A stretch of DNA of 64,000 nucleotides, from contig NZ_SPQS01000012.1 in the NCBI RefSeq assembly GCF_004570865.1, forward strand, positions 170,041 to 234,040, in the 5' to 3' direction. Shown here piece after piece: positions 8,646-17,069 of the stretch. Each line of letters starts with the position of its first letter. Within the stretch, counting starts at the first letter, position 1. The position numbers and the translations under genes are program-made. Source of the stretch: Bradyrhizobium frederickii (GTDB lineage Bacteria > Pseudomonadota > Alphaproteobacteria > Rhizobiales > Xanthobacteraceae). The notes below the pieces were generated by a model. That model saw only the letters and a program-made list of their open reading frames with translations, made no database searches and was not told the origin of the DNA.

Positions 8646-9152
8646 GTGTCCGCGACGAGGAAAGAAGGAGCGCGCCTGCGCTCGACCGGCAATCTGGATA
8701 TCATCAGGCGCTTCACCTGGGAGATCTCGTCGATCAACATGTATCTGGAGGAATTGCGTCAGTTCTGGGCGAAAACGCTCGGCATCAGCGGCCCGCAATG
8801 GCTGATCCTGATGGCCATCTCCGACCTCGACAAGGACGACGGCATCCCGATCAACGTCGTCTCCAAGCTCCTTCACGTCGATCCGTCCTTCGTCACCACC
8901 CAGTCCAAGCTGCTCGAGAAGAAGGGCCTGTTGCGCCGTCGCCCCTCGCCGACCGACGCCCGCGTGGTGCGGTTGTCGCTGGCCGAGAAGACGCAGAAGC
9001 ACATCGCGAGCCTCAACGAGCAGTACAAGACGATTCGCGAATTCGTCTTCCAGGAGTTCGACGAGGACGAGCTGACCGAATTCACCGCCAAGCTCGCGAC
9101 GCTGAAGAATCGCCTCGAGAAGGCCTGCGTCCGGATCTCGCTCGACTTCTAG
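8646..9152 (+). CDS. MarR family transcriptional regulator
   Basis: The product has an N-terminal dimerisation helix (TWEISSINMYLEELRQFWAK), then ISGPQWLILMAISDL, a recognition region NVVSKLLHVDPSFVTTQSKL and the wing RRRPSPTDARVVRLSL with the conserved Asp-x-Arg. All of this is standard MarR. The GTG at 8646 is chosen because GGGAG lies 10 nt upstream; an in-frame ATG at 8595 would add 17 residues. It is divergent from the porin gene and convergent with the hydrolase gene. The ligand and the targets are unknown. Confidence 0.85.
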   Translation: MSATRKEGARLRSTGNLDIIRRFTWEISSINMYLEELRQFWAKTLGISGPQWLILMAISDLDKDDGIPINVVSKLLHVDPSFVTTQSKLLEKKGLLRRRPSPTDARVVRLSLAEKTQKHIASLNEQYKTIREFVFQEFDEDELTEFTAKLATLKNRLEKACVRISLDF

Positions 9153-9168
9153 CACCCCAAGGCGGCGC

Positions 9169-10284
9169 TCAGATCCGCCGGGCGGCGGCGCCGAGCCGCG
9201 ATTCGAGCCAGTCGAAGATGTATTCGTTGGCAAGGCTCGGATTGTCCGCATGGGACTGCGCCGCGCCGGTCTCGGCCGCCGTGAACACCTTCAACATCAC
9301 ATCCGAGCTGTCGAGCCGGGAGCTTTGGACGATCTGACGCGCCCGGTCGGCCTTGAGCCAGCCGTCCTCGCCGAGCGTGATCAGCACCGGGCAGTCGGCG
9401 CTGGAGGCCATCAGCGGCGCATGCGGCACCGGCACGATGCTGACGTCGCTCAGCGCGAATCGGCTGGCAAAGAAGGCCCGCTCGTGCAGGTCCCACAGGC
9501 CGCCGTCGCAGACCGCGGCGGCAAGCCGCGGCTCCTGCAACACCGCGCGCGCCACGAAGGAAGAGCCCCAGCCATCGGCAATGATGCCGACGCGCGCGAA
9601 ATCGATGTCGCTGCGCCCCTCCAGATAGTCCATGACGCAGGGAATCGCGCCTTCGAGATCGCGGCGCCGCAACAGCGCCTCGATGTAATCGTCGCGCTGC
9701 TCGCCGAACAGATCCAGGGCCAGCAGCGAGAATCCGCGCTCGCGCGCGTGCGGCACCAGCTTGAACAGGAATTCTTCCTTGCGGTGGCCGGGCTCGCCGA
9801 TGCAGATCACGGTCGGCGCTCGCACGTTGCCGGACGGCGCAGGGACGAAGTAGCCCTGCAGCGCGTGTCCCTCGAGCCAGGGAATGGTCACGACCTCGCC
9901 CGCCGGGCTGCGCGCCGAAAGGTAGCGGCGCGCGCATTCCTGCATCGCGAGCACCGCGACCCAGCGGCGCTCGTCGTCCTGCTCCAGCGGCATCGCCGCC
10001 GCGCCATAATAGTTCATGGCCCGCAGCCAGTTGCGCTGTGCGCTGGCCATGTGACCTTCCGCGAAGGCGGCCTCGGCGCGCTGCCGGTTGGCTCGCGCCA
10101 GCTTCTTCCACTCGCCATGCCAGGAGCTGTCATCGCCCCGCTTCAGCTGCCGCGCGATCATCAGGCATTCGGCGATGGTGGCGCCGCCCTCCTGGGCCGC
10201 GGTCAGCAGCCGCGCGAACTCGGCGGAGATATCCTCTCGCTCCGGGCAAAGGGTCCAGTCGTCGGAGAGGCATGCGGGCATCAT
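9169..10284 (-). CDS. alpha/beta hydrolase fold protein, FrsA/DUF1100-like, nucleophile apparently missing
   Basis: The 371-aa protein has a helical N-terminal part and a C-terminal alpha/beta hydrolase domain. The oxyanion-hole block GEPGHRKEE matches the GxDxxKEE segment of 2,6-dihydroxypseudooxynicotine hydrolase-like enzymes. At the nucleophile elbow the sequence is ADGWGSS (residues 236-242) where the family has G-x-S-x-G, so the expected Ser 238 is Gly. Asp (LGEDGWL) and His (SHADNPSLANEYIFDWL) candidates remain. It may be a pseudoenzyme, or use the Ser at 241 or 242. It is convergent with the MarR gene, with 16 bp between the stops. Confidence 0.7.
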   Translation of the reverse strand: MMPACLSDDWTLCPEREDISAEFARLLTAAQEGGATIAECLMIARQLKRGDDSSWHGEWKKLARANRQRAEAAFAEGHMASAQRNWLRAMNYYGAAAMPLEQDDERRWVAVLAMQECARRYLSARSPAGEVVTIPWLEGHALQGYFVPAPSGNVRAPTVICIGEPGHRKEEFLFKLVPHARERGFSLLALDLFGEQRDDYIEALLRRRDLEGAIPCVMDYLEGRSDIDFARVGIIADGWGSSFVARAVLQEPRLAAAVCDGGLWDLHERAFFASRFALSDVSIVPVPHAPLMASSADCPVLITLGEDGWLKADRARQIVQSSRLDSSDVMLKVFTAAETGAAQSHADNPSLANEYIFDWLESRLGAAARRI

Positions 10285-10452
10285 CGGGAGCTACGCTCGA
10301 TCATCGCGTTATCCCTGATTGATTAGACTATTTCTGTTCCCCGACCAAGACGCCGCGCGCGGCATTACAGGCGTTCAAGATCAACATCGCTTGAACGACG
10401 ATCCATGACGCATGCATGACATTCCAATCCGGCATAGGCGGCCAGGGACTGG

Positions 10453-10489
10453 CAAGAGGTGGCGCACGAAATCTCCCGCGCACCTCTTG
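10453..10489. repeat. inverted repeat, possible terminator or operator
   Basis: CAAGAGGTG (10453-10461) and CACCTCTTG (10481-10489) are perfect 9-bp arms separated by 19 nt, whose outer bases can extend the pairing. It lies downstream of the SDR gene and upstream of the hydrolase start. There is no T tract, so a simple rho-independent terminator is not clear. Confidence 0.45.
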
Positions 10490-10536
10490 ACATGATGGCT
10501 ATCATACCCACATCGGCACGCCCCCGGCTGGCAGTC

Positions 10537-11508
10537 TCAGCCGAGCCGCCAGCCGACCTCCTGCGTAAAACTTTCGTAGAAGGCGCGGTCGTAAGCCTGC
10601 TCGGGCGCCGCGCGCACGCGCTCGTCCAATCGCTTGGCGTCCTCGCCGACGAGGATGCGCCAGCGCTCCGCCTTGACGCCGTCGAGAATGATCTTGGCGG
10701 CCTCGGCCGCCGTCGTCGGCGCATCCTCCAGGAAGCTGCGGGCGCGCTCGGCGAACGCCGCCTGGATGTCCTCGTCCGACATCCTGTCGGCATCCGGCAC
10801 GCCGGCCGCGACCATGCGCTTGCGGGTCAGCGCGACCTCGTCGTCGCTAAGCCGCTCCGACCCGTCGGCGCTCTGCACCTTGCGCGAATTGGAGACGATG
10901 GAGGTGCCGATATGGCCCGGCATCACCACCGAGCATTTGACGTGCGGCGCGTGCAGGCGCAGGTCGTTGATCAGCGCTTCGGTGAATCCCTTCACCGCGA
11001 ACTTCGCCGAGCTGTAGGCGGTGTGCGACTGGTTCATGCCGATCGAGGCCCAGAAGCCGTTGACGCTCGCGGTGTTGACGATGTGGGCCTCGTCCGCCGC
11101 CACCAGCATCGGCAGGAAGGTGCGCACGCCGAGATAGACCCCGCCCCAGCAGATGTTGAAGGTGCGCTCCCACTGCTCGCGCGTGTTGGTGAACAGGCTG
11201 CCGCCGCCGCCGATGCCGGCATTGTTGAACAGCAAATGGATTCGGTCGGTCTTGTGCTGCTCGGCGAGCTCGTCGCGAAAACGCTTCAGATGATCCTCGA
11301 TCGCAATGTCCGCGACATGGGTCGTGACGCGCAGGCCCTGCGGCAGCTTCTCGGTCTCGCACAGCCGCTTGGTCTCGGCCATCGCAGCTTCCGAGACGTC
11401 GCACATCGCGACGTTGCAGCCCTCGGCGACGAGTTGCCGTGCGAGTTCGCGCCCCATTCCTGTGCCGCCGCCGGTGATGACCGCGATCTTTCCTGCAAAA
11501 TCCTTCAT
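10537..11508 (-). CDS. SDR family oxidoreductase
   Basis: The start is set at the ATG at 11506-11508, since GGAGGGG lies about 10 nt upstream and the product then opens MKDFAGKIAVITGGGTGMGR with the TGxxxGxG cofactor loop. It continues with LLFNNAGIGGG, the NTASVNGFW Ser region, and the catalytic TAYSSAK (Tyr-x3-Lys). These identify a classical short-chain dehydrogenase. At 323 aa it is longer than the usual 250, with a C-terminal extension of about 70 residues rich in Ala, Asp and Arg. The substrate is unknown. The gene stands alone. Confidence 0.88.
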   Translation of the reverse strand: MKDFAGKIAVITGGGTGMGRELARQLVAEGCNVAMCDVSEAAMAETKRLCETEKLPQGLRVTTHVADIAIEDHLKRFRDELAEQHKTDRIHLLFNNAGIGGGGSLFTNTREQWERTFNICWGGVYLGVRTFLPMLVAADEAHIVNTASVNGFWASIGMNQSHTAYSSAKFAVKGFTEALINDLRLHAPHVKCSVVMPGHIGTSIVSNSRKVQSADGSERLSDDEVALTRKRMVAAGVPDADRMSDEDIQAAFAERARSFLEDAPTTAAEAAKIILDGVKAERWRILVGEDAKRLDERVRAAPEQAYDRAFYESFTQEVGWRLG

Positions 11509-11708
11509 GGGACTTTCGGCCCCTCCCTTGTCGGTATGTTTCTTCGTCGCCGCGCCGCCCGCCGGCGCGCGCAAATGTAGCAGCGCTGCATCGGCAAATG
11601 AAAGCGGATCGGCGATGCAACCTCCGGCATCAGTTATTTCGGCGCGCGGATTATCGGCCGCCTAGGTGCGATCAAGACTATTGCATCTGGCGCAGCCTCC
11701 TCCGCAGC

Positions 11709-11863
11709 CATCCTTCGAGACGCCCGCCGTTGGCGGGCCCTCAGGATGAGGGCAGAGTCCGCTGCGCTCGTTTCAACATGCACCGATGCCTGTCAGCCTC
11801 ATCCTGATGCCCGTCAGCCTCATCTTGAGGAGACCGCTGAAAGCGGTCGTCTCGAAGGACGAG
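11709..11863. repeat. pair of intergenic palindromic repeats in opposite orientation
   Basis: The 11509-12137 interval carries no supported gene. Within it, 11709-11750 holds a repeat beginning CATCCTTCGAGACGC and closing CCTCAGGATGAGG, with a GC-rich hairpin between. 11818-11863 holds a second copy in the reverse sense, from CCTCATCTTGAGG to GTCTCGAAGGACGAGG. This family is scattered in Bradyrhizobium genomes. The pair can form a long stem-loop. A third relative lies at 31421-31545. Confidence 0.7.
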
Positions 11864-12137
11864 GCACTTGCGCGGTCGTCGCCAGGAAGGCACGTGACAT
11901 AGCCGGGCCGTTGCGAGGGAGCGCCCGCGGCGCCGGCGTCACAGTCGGGCATAAGTGCCTGGTTCCCGTATTTGTCCGGCTTCGGTTTATGGGCAGATTT
12001 TTTACAATCCGAATCGCCAAATGGACTCCGGACGCTGGGTCGAGTCGGCCAGGCCAGCGTGTTGTTTGCGTGTCACAGGCTCTGGCACTCCGCTTGCATC
12101 ATCTAGGTGGTCCAAAACGACCAATGAGGTGACAGGA

Positions 12138-12377
12138 ATGTTCGTGACCGTCGTAGCCGTGCTCTGCCGGCTTAGCGCAGCCAGCTCAGGCAGTTGCGTC
12201 GAAGAAATCGTGACCGACAGCAACATGACGCCCGAGATTTCGATGATGCAGTGCGCGATCGGCGCACAGGCCCCCCTAGCGAAATGGATGGGCGAGCATC
12301 CGATCTATCACGCCAACTGGCGCCTCGAGCGCTTCAAATGCGTGCCGGGTCACTACGAGATCAAGGGCCACGCCTAG
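12138..12377 (+). CDS. hypothetical small Cys-containing protein (79 aa)
   Basis: The ATG at 12138 follows GAGGTGACAGGA, a good ribosome site. The N-terminus (MFVTVVAVLCRLSAASSG) resembles a short signal peptide or a single membrane helix. Four Cys are present, at 10, 20, 39 and 68, and the C-terminal part WRLERFKCVPGHYEIKG is distinctive. If exported, Cys 20, 39 and 68 could form disulfides. I do not recognise a named family. The neighbouring AT-poor region gives no operon clue. Confidence 0.6.
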   Translation: MFVTVVAVLCRLSAASSGSCVEEIVTDSNMTPEISMMQCAIGAQAPLAKWMGEHPIYHANWRLERFKCVPGHYEIKGHA

Positions 12378-12500
12378 GCCCGTAGAACTACGAGCATCGA
12401 GGAAACGCCCCCGGAGGCGCGCTCCCTTCCCTCCGCATGGGCTCGACCGCGCCGGCCTCATTGAGTCGCTGCGCTCTGTGACAACGATCACACCTTCCCT

Positions 12501-13466
12501 TCACGCCACCGCGCGCATGATGATCGCACGCGCCCGTCGCCCCTCCGGCGTCGGCATCAGCGCATAATTGTGCGGCTGATCACGCATCAGAAGCAGCTCC
12601 ACCGGCACGCCCACCGCCCTCGCCCGCGCCGCCAGATCGACGCTGTCGGGGTAAAGCAGATCGCGCGTTCCTGCGAAGATCGTCATCGGCGCCAGCGCGC
12701 GGAAGGCGCCGTTGAGCGGACTGACGAAGGGATGGCCGATATCGAGCGCGCCGGCATAGAGCCGCCCGGCCTCGACGATGCCCGGAATGTCCTGGATCGG
12801 ATCGCGCCTGGCGAGCTCGATCTGCTCGGGACGGCTGACCGAGGCATCGGCGGCGGGCGAGATCAGCACCATCTGGTTCGGCTGCCGATGGCCGCGATCG
12901 CGCAGCCATTGGCACGCCGCAAGCGCGAGGCCCGCGCCGGCCGAGTTACCGACCAATGTGACCTTCGCGGAGCCGGCGTCCTCCAGCAGCATCCGCAACA
13001 GCTCGGCCGTGGCCGGAACGACGTCCTTCGCCGTGGCGCGCGGCGCCAGCGGATAGATCGGCACGACGCACACGACATTCGCCTTGCGCGTCATCTCGCC
13101 GATGAAGCGCCAATGCGCCGGCACGATCTCGTTGATGTAGCCGCCGCCATGCAGGAACATGACGAAGTTGCAGCCTTCATGGCCCGAGACCGGCGCCGTG
13201 TAATAGACCGGCCAGCCGCCCATCTTGGTCAGCGTCGCCTCGACGCCGCGGCCCAGCCCCGTCGGCTCGAACGAGGCGGGCTGCAAGGCGAGCTTCTGCA
13301 CATGCGCCTGCACGGCTTCCGCGGACGCGAGCTGCTGCTTGTAGGGAAGCTGCCGCAGCACGATGTTGAGCAAGCGGCTCTGCAAGCTCGGCGCGGGATC
13401 GCGCCTGCGCGGCGCGCACCTGACAGGACAAAACTGCAGGGACGACACAAGTCTTGCGACGCTCAT
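12501..13466 (-). CDS. alpha/beta hydrolase, hormone-sensitive lipase type
   Basis: With the ATG at 13464-13466 the product is 321 aa. It has the HSL oxyanion block FLHGGGY (residues 105-110), the nucleophile GNSAG with Ser 175, the acid GTRDLLYPD and the His in QPHNY, so the full triad is present. Enzymes of this family hydrolyse esters of short or medium acyl chains and acetylated compounds. It is divergent from a TetR gene, and a palindrome lies between them, so the esterase is probably the regulated target. The open frame extends upstream, but that part is antisense to the tetR gene. Confidence 0.88.
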   Translation of the reverse strand: MSVARLVSSLQFCPVRCAPRRRDPAPSLQSRLLNIVLRQLPYKQQLASAEAVQAHVQKLALQPASFEPTGLGRGVEATLTKMGGWPVYYTAPVSGHEGCNFVMFLHGGGYINEIVPAHWRFIGEMTRKANVVCVVPIYPLAPRATAKDVVPATAELLRMLLEDAGSAKVTLVGNSAGAGLALAACQWLRDRGHRQPNQMVLISPAADASVSRPEQIELARRDPIQDIPGIVEAGRLYAGALDIGHPFVSPLNGAFRALAPMTIFAGTRDLLYPDSVDLAARARAVGVPVELLLMRDQPHNYALMPTPEGRRARAIIMRAVA

Positions 13467-13544
13467 GGTCCGTTCTCCGCCTGGCTTGCGCTTCCATATG
13501 GCGACGAAGGCGCTTGCCGGAAGGCCAACACAGGCGGATATAAT

Positions 13545-13560
13545 GCGAGCATACGCTCGC
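13545..13560. promoter_or_regulatory. probable TetR operator
   Basis: GCGAGC-ATAC-GCTCGC, a perfect inverted repeat with a 4-nt centre, lies 31 bp before the tetR start and 79 bp before the esterase start. Palindromes of this base composition are common operators for TetR repressors that control esterase or efflux genes. Confidence 0.6.
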
Positions 13561-13590
13561 TTTTCCAACTCGCATTCGGATCGTACAGCC

Positions 13591-14214
13591 ATGGCGCGCA
13601 CGCCGCCGACAAAGCCCCGGAAAAACGCCTTGCAGGCGCGATCCCGCGCCACCGTCGACGCGCTGGTCGAGGCGACCGCTCGCATTCTGACGCGTGACGG
13701 TTTCGAGAAGGCGAGCACCAACCGCATCGCGGAAGTGGCCGGCGTCAGCGTCGGCTCGCTCTACCAATATTTCCCGAGCAAGGAGGCGCTCGTCGCCGCC
13801 GTGATCGAGCGTCACAACGAGGAGATCATGGGCATCGTCCGCACGGCACTCGCGGAGGTCGCCGACCTGCCGATCGACAAGGCCGTGCGCAAGCTCGTCA
13901 CCGTCGCGATCGAAGCCCACCGCATCAATCCGAAACTGCACCGCGTGCTCGCCGAGCAGATCCCGCGCACCGGCCAGCTCAAAGACGTCGAGGCCTTCAA
14001 CCGCGAGATCCACACATTAGTGCACACCTATCTCGAAAGCCGCCGCAAGGAGATGCGAAAGATCGACCTCGACGTCGCGACCTTCATCTGCGTCAGCGCG
14101 ATCGAGGCGGTCACGCACAACACGGTGCTGCACGGGGCCGAGATGCTGTCGGAGAAAATGGTGCGAACGCTGGTGGAGGAGACGACAAGGTTGGTGGTGG
14201 GGTATTTGAGGTAG
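13591..14214 (+). CDS. TetR family transcriptional regulator
   Basis: From the ATG at 13591 the 207-aa product shows a TetR N-terminal domain: VEATARILTRDGFEKASTNR, then IAEVAGVSVGSLYQYFPSKEAL. This is the conserved helix-turn-helix with the YQYF-x-SKEAL end. The C-terminal ligand domain is of ordinary length and has the NREIHTLVHTYLE and SAIEAVTHNTVLHG helices. It probably represses the divergent HSL-type hydrolase and itself through the 13545-13560 palindrome. The effector is unknown. Confidence 0.9.
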   Translation: MARTPPTKPRKNALQARSRATVDALVEATARILTRDGFEKASTNRIAEVAGVSVGSLYQYFPSKEALVAAVIERHNEEIMGIVRTALAEVADLPIDKAVRKLVTVAIEAHRINPKLHRVLAEQIPRTGQLKDVEAFNREIHTLVHTYLESRRKEMRKIDLDVATFICVSAIEAVTHNTVLHGAEMLSEKMVRTLVEETTRLVVGYLR

Positions 14215-14512
14215 AGGGCGTCAATGCTCAACGCTTGCGCTGCTAAACGTGTCCGCGCCGATCGCCGGAGAAAAGCCGGCGCCCGAACTCCATTCCCAAG
14301 CCTAGTTCGCTATCGACCCTAATTTGGCATGTGCATCGTATCGTGCATAGGGTTCCCCAACCCATTGACATAGATTGGGAATCCTCCGCTGTCTTTGCCA
14401 GGAAGTGTTGCAAGCCGGCTACAGCAAATCCTGAACACAGGCGTAGCATTTGATCTGGCAGGCGGGCGAACACGTCGATTCATTGAACTCGTTAGTCTGG
14501 GGAGAAACTCAC

Positions 14513-15295
14513 ATGAAAAAGGTAATGGCGGCTGCGGCCGGAACATTGGCTCTAGCTCTGGCGGCTCCCGCCAGCGCGGCGGATCTTGCCGCGCGACCCT
14601 ACACCAAGGCTCCGGCCCCTGCGGTCGCTGCCATTTACGACTGGAGCGGCTTCTACGTCGGCATCAACGGCGGCGGCGGCTCGGCCCACAAGTGCTGGGA
14701 TTTCGTGACGCCGGTGACGGGCACTCTCGTGGGTGAGGGTTGCCACAATGCGACGGGCGGCACGGTCGGTGGCCAGCTGGGCTATCGCTGGCAGTCGGCC
14801 AGTTGGGTGTTTGGCCTGGAGGGCCAGGGTAACTGGGCCGACTTCAGTGGCGACAACGTAAGCTTGGTCTTCCCTGGCACAGGGCTGGTTACTGGTGATC
14901 GCAACCGTTCTCGCATCGATTCCTTCGGACTGCTCACCGGTCATGTCGGCTACGCCTGGAACAGCGTCCTGCTTTATGTGAAGGGCGGCGGCGCAGTGGT
15001 CGGCGACAAGTACGACATCTATGCCGCAGCCGGTACGCCAGGCGCTGGCACGCTTCTGGCGTCAGCCAGCGAAACGCGCTGGGGTGCCACCGTCGGCGTA
15101 GGCCTGGAGTTCGGTTTTGCGCCGAACTGGTCCGTGGGCGTCGAGTACGACCACATCTTCCTCGGCCACCGCACGCTTAACTTCACCGCGCCGACAGGCG
15201 CCTTCCTCGGAAGCGACCGGATTGGTCAGGATGTCGACATTGGTCTGGTCCGGTTGAACTATCGCTTTGGCGGCCCGCTCATCGCCAGGTACTGA
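14513..15295 (+). CDS. outer membrane beta-barrel protein, Omp25/RopB-like
   Basis: A signal peptide MKKVMAAAAGTLALALAAPA is followed by ADLAARPYTKAP and then YDWSGFYVGINGGGG, the usual opening of the 8-strand Omp25/Omp31/RopB barrel family of rhizobia. Later strands include GGQLGYRWQ, VFGLEGQGNWAD, VEYDHIFLG and the C-terminal VRLNYRFGGP. The 260-aa length is normal. RBS GGGGAGAAA precedes the ATG. The 298 bp upstream hold no gene. A strong terminator follows, so it is a single-gene transcript. The family is structural and sometimes immunogenic; no transport role is shown. Confidence 0.88.
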   Translation: MKKVMAAAAGTLALALAAPASAADLAARPYTKAPAPAVAAIYDWSGFYVGINGGGGSAHKCWDFVTPVTGTLVGEGCHNATGGTVGGQLGYRWQSASWVFGLEGQGNWADFSGDNVSLVFPGTGLVTGDRNRSRIDSFGLLTGHVGYAWNSVLLYVKGGGAVVGDKYDIYAAAGTPGAGTLLASASETRWGATVGVGLEFGFAPNWSVGVEYDHIFLGHRTLNFTAPTGAFLGSDRIGQDVDIGLVRLNYRFGGPLIARY

Positions 15296-15317
15296 TTAGC
15301 TTCAATCCAGACGAATA

Positions 15318-15342
15318 AAGGCCGGCTCTTTGAGCCGGCCTT
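15318..15342 (+). terminator. terminator after the beta-barrel gene
   Basis: An 11-bp perfect stem AAGGCCGGCTC/GAGCCGGCCTT with loop TTT, ending in T residues, starts 22 bp after the stop codon. Confidence 0.88.
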
Positions 15343-15523
15343 CTGCATTGGGAGGCTCAGATGACCAAGACTTACCGACAAGTCCCCACTTCGGAGATTG
15401 CCGCTGAACTGAACAAGGCATTTCGCTTCAGCTGAACCTCACACAATCTGCAAGGCGATCGGCCAGACGCTCAAGAATTTCAACGTCGCAGGAATCTCGA
15501 AAACAACCGGGCTGCCGCGCACT

Positions 15524-15643
15524 GCCGACCACCGAAGCAGCCACCCGCCGCCGATCGTCGCGCACGCGGCCCCGCCGGCGCGCGCCCTACGCCCGGTCAA
15601 TCCGCCCGAGAAATGATTTGGACAAATGGTCGGAGCGGAGAGG
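15524..15643 (-). repeat. tRNA-Pro 3'-end remnant with its trailer sequence
   Basis: The 15296-15722 interval has no clear gene apart from a doubtful 24-codon frame at 15361-15435. At 15627-15643 it carries TGGTCGGAGCG and GAGAGG, the 3' end of tRNA-Pro read on the minus strand, with one extra base. The 100 bp before this (from GCCGACCACCGAAGCAGCC) match, with about 20% differences by eye, the segment just beyond the 3' end of the intact tRNA-Pro at 21326. This is therefore a partial duplicate of the tRNA locus, probably an old attachment-site remnant. Confidence 0.6.
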
Positions 15644-15722
15644 GACCCTTCATTGAGCGGGCGCGCTGGTTGATCGATTGGAGGTTGTCGCGTAGTGTCC
15701 GGACCTCCAGAAGCAGACCTCC

Positions 15723-16850
15723 ATGTTCAATCTCAATCCCGCCAAGAACGGAACTTCGATGGCGCTGGACGCGCTCCGCGCGCTCGCGGCGCAGGCGGTC
15801 TGCATCGGACACGGAATCTCTTTCTTCATGCCGCAGCTACGCGGCGGCGCGTTGCCTCTCCCGCAAAACGTCGGCGTGCTGCTCTTTTTCGTGCTGTCCG
15901 GATTTTTGATCAGCTATACTTTGGTCGAGAGATCTTCCAGAGACTCGCAGTACGGGTTTTCTCATTTTTTCATCGAACGCTTGGCCCGTATTTATTCGGG
16001 GCTGGTACCCTGCTTGCTCGCCATCGCCGCGATCGACGCGTTGACACTGCATTTCATCGGAGATGCGACTCTCGCTGCCAGCTACAATTTTAAGGCGTTC
16101 GTCGCCAACATCTTCATGATCGAGACGTACCGCGGTCCGCTCGAGCATTTCAGTTTCTTGCGGGCGCCAACATTCGGATCAGGCAGTCAGCTGTGGACGC
16201 TCGTCATCGAATGGCACATCTATCTCTTTGTCGCAGCACTCTTCTTCTTGGGCGCGCGGCCTCAAGCAGCGCTCCTACTCATCCCTGTCGCCCTGTTCTT
16301 TGGGCAAATCCCCATCCACTACATTTTTGGCGCGCTTCAGAATGATGGGCTCGGCCAATCTTTGTTTCTGTTGTGGCTCGGAGGCGCCTACGTCTACTTT
16401 CTCGCGCGCCGCGGTTGGCTCCCGCCTCGCAAGGTCTCGCTGGCGATCGCCGTGGCATCTGCCGCGGCCTACTTCATGATTATGCGGCCTTATGCCGAGT
16501 ATCAGCCAAGAACCTATCCTCTCCTCGTTCTGTTCTTGTACGGGATCGTTGGTGCGACGCAGGCAACAAAACCTTCCAGCTCGGCCGCCATCGTGCAGAC
16601 GGTTCGGTTCTTTGCCGGATACTCCTTCACGCTGTACCTGCTCCACCACACGATCATGTATCCAGCGTTCCTGCTCTGGAAGGACGGGGGATGGATCGTT
16701 TTCGGATGCACCGTCGTCCTGGCCAATGTACTCGCAGCAGTGCTCGCCTCGGTGACAGAGATGCGGCACAAGCAGCTTGCGAGCTATCTGTTTTCCGTGC
16801 AGGAGAAGTTCGCGGTAACCCCCTTGGGCAATCCGCGCTCGCACAAGTAG
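15723..16850 (+). CDS. acyltransferase family 3 membrane protein (OafA/YrhL-like)
   Basis: The 375-aa protein begins MALDALRALAAQAVCIGHGI, where RALA and the His of IGHG correspond to the catalytic R/H region of acyltransferase-3 proteins. It continues with VGVLLFFVLSGFLISYTLV, FFIERLARIYSGLVPC and a series of about ten hydrophobic helices ending in FTLYLLHHTIMYP. Members O-acetylate or O-succinylate surface polysaccharides or small molecules at the inner membrane. It lies between two tRNA-Pro copies, with no partner gene, and its codon use is less GC-rich than its neighbours, which suggests acquired DNA. Confidence 0.85.
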   Translation: MFNLNPAKNGTSMALDALRALAAQAVCIGHGISFFMPQLRGGALPLPQNVGVLLFFVLSGFLISYTLVERSSRDSQYGFSHFFIERLARIYSGLVPCLLAIAAIDALTLHFIGDATLAASYNFKAFVANIFMIETYRGPLEHFSFLRAPTFGSGSQLWTLVIEWHIYLFVAALFFLGARPQAALLLIPVALFFGQIPIHYIFGALQNDGLGQSLFLLWLGGAYVYFLARRGWLPPRKVSLAIAVASAAAYFMIMRPYAEYQPRTYPLLVLFLYGIVGATQATKPSSSAAIVQTVRFFAGYSFTLYLLHHTIMYPAFLLWKDGGWIVFGCTVVLANVLAAVLASVTEMRHKQLASYLFSVQEKFAVTPLGNPRSHK

Positions 16851-16928
16851 GCTTCCAGGTTGTCGCGAACGCGCAACTGTCGGAAGCGGGCTCGAAGCCG
16901 GCGGTCAATCCACTTGCTTTGAAAGAAT

Positions 16929-17007
16929 TGGTCGGAGCGAGAGGATTTGAACCTCCGACCCCTAGGTCTCCCAGACTAGTGCGCCAATCGAGCTGAGCCA
17001 CACTCCG
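16929..17007 (-). pseudogene. tRNA-Pro(GGG) degenerate copy
   Basis: Read on the minus strand this copy spans 79 nt and keeps the acceptor, the T arm and an encoded CCA end. However, the D stem has a mismatch (GCTC against GCGC), and an extra C sits in the 3' side of the anticodon stem, so the anticodon arm cannot form normally. The flanks on both sides match those of the intact gene at 21326-21403 (CCGAACGTCGTTCCAT beyond the 5' end, GCTTTGA near the 3' end). It is a duplicated, decayed tRNA. Confidence 0.75.
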
Positions 17008-17069
17008 AACGTCGTTCCATCAGCGTCGAAGCTATCACGAACAAGGGCTGCCATCCCCTGGCCGCACCA

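Noticed and set aside
15361..15435. 24-codon frame after the beta-barrel terminator
   Set aside because: Too short, with no ribosome site and no support beyond an ATG.
16654..17001. 115-codon minus-strand frame over the tRNA-like copy
   Set aside because: Its GVGGSNPLAP string is the well-known false translation of a tRNA gene.
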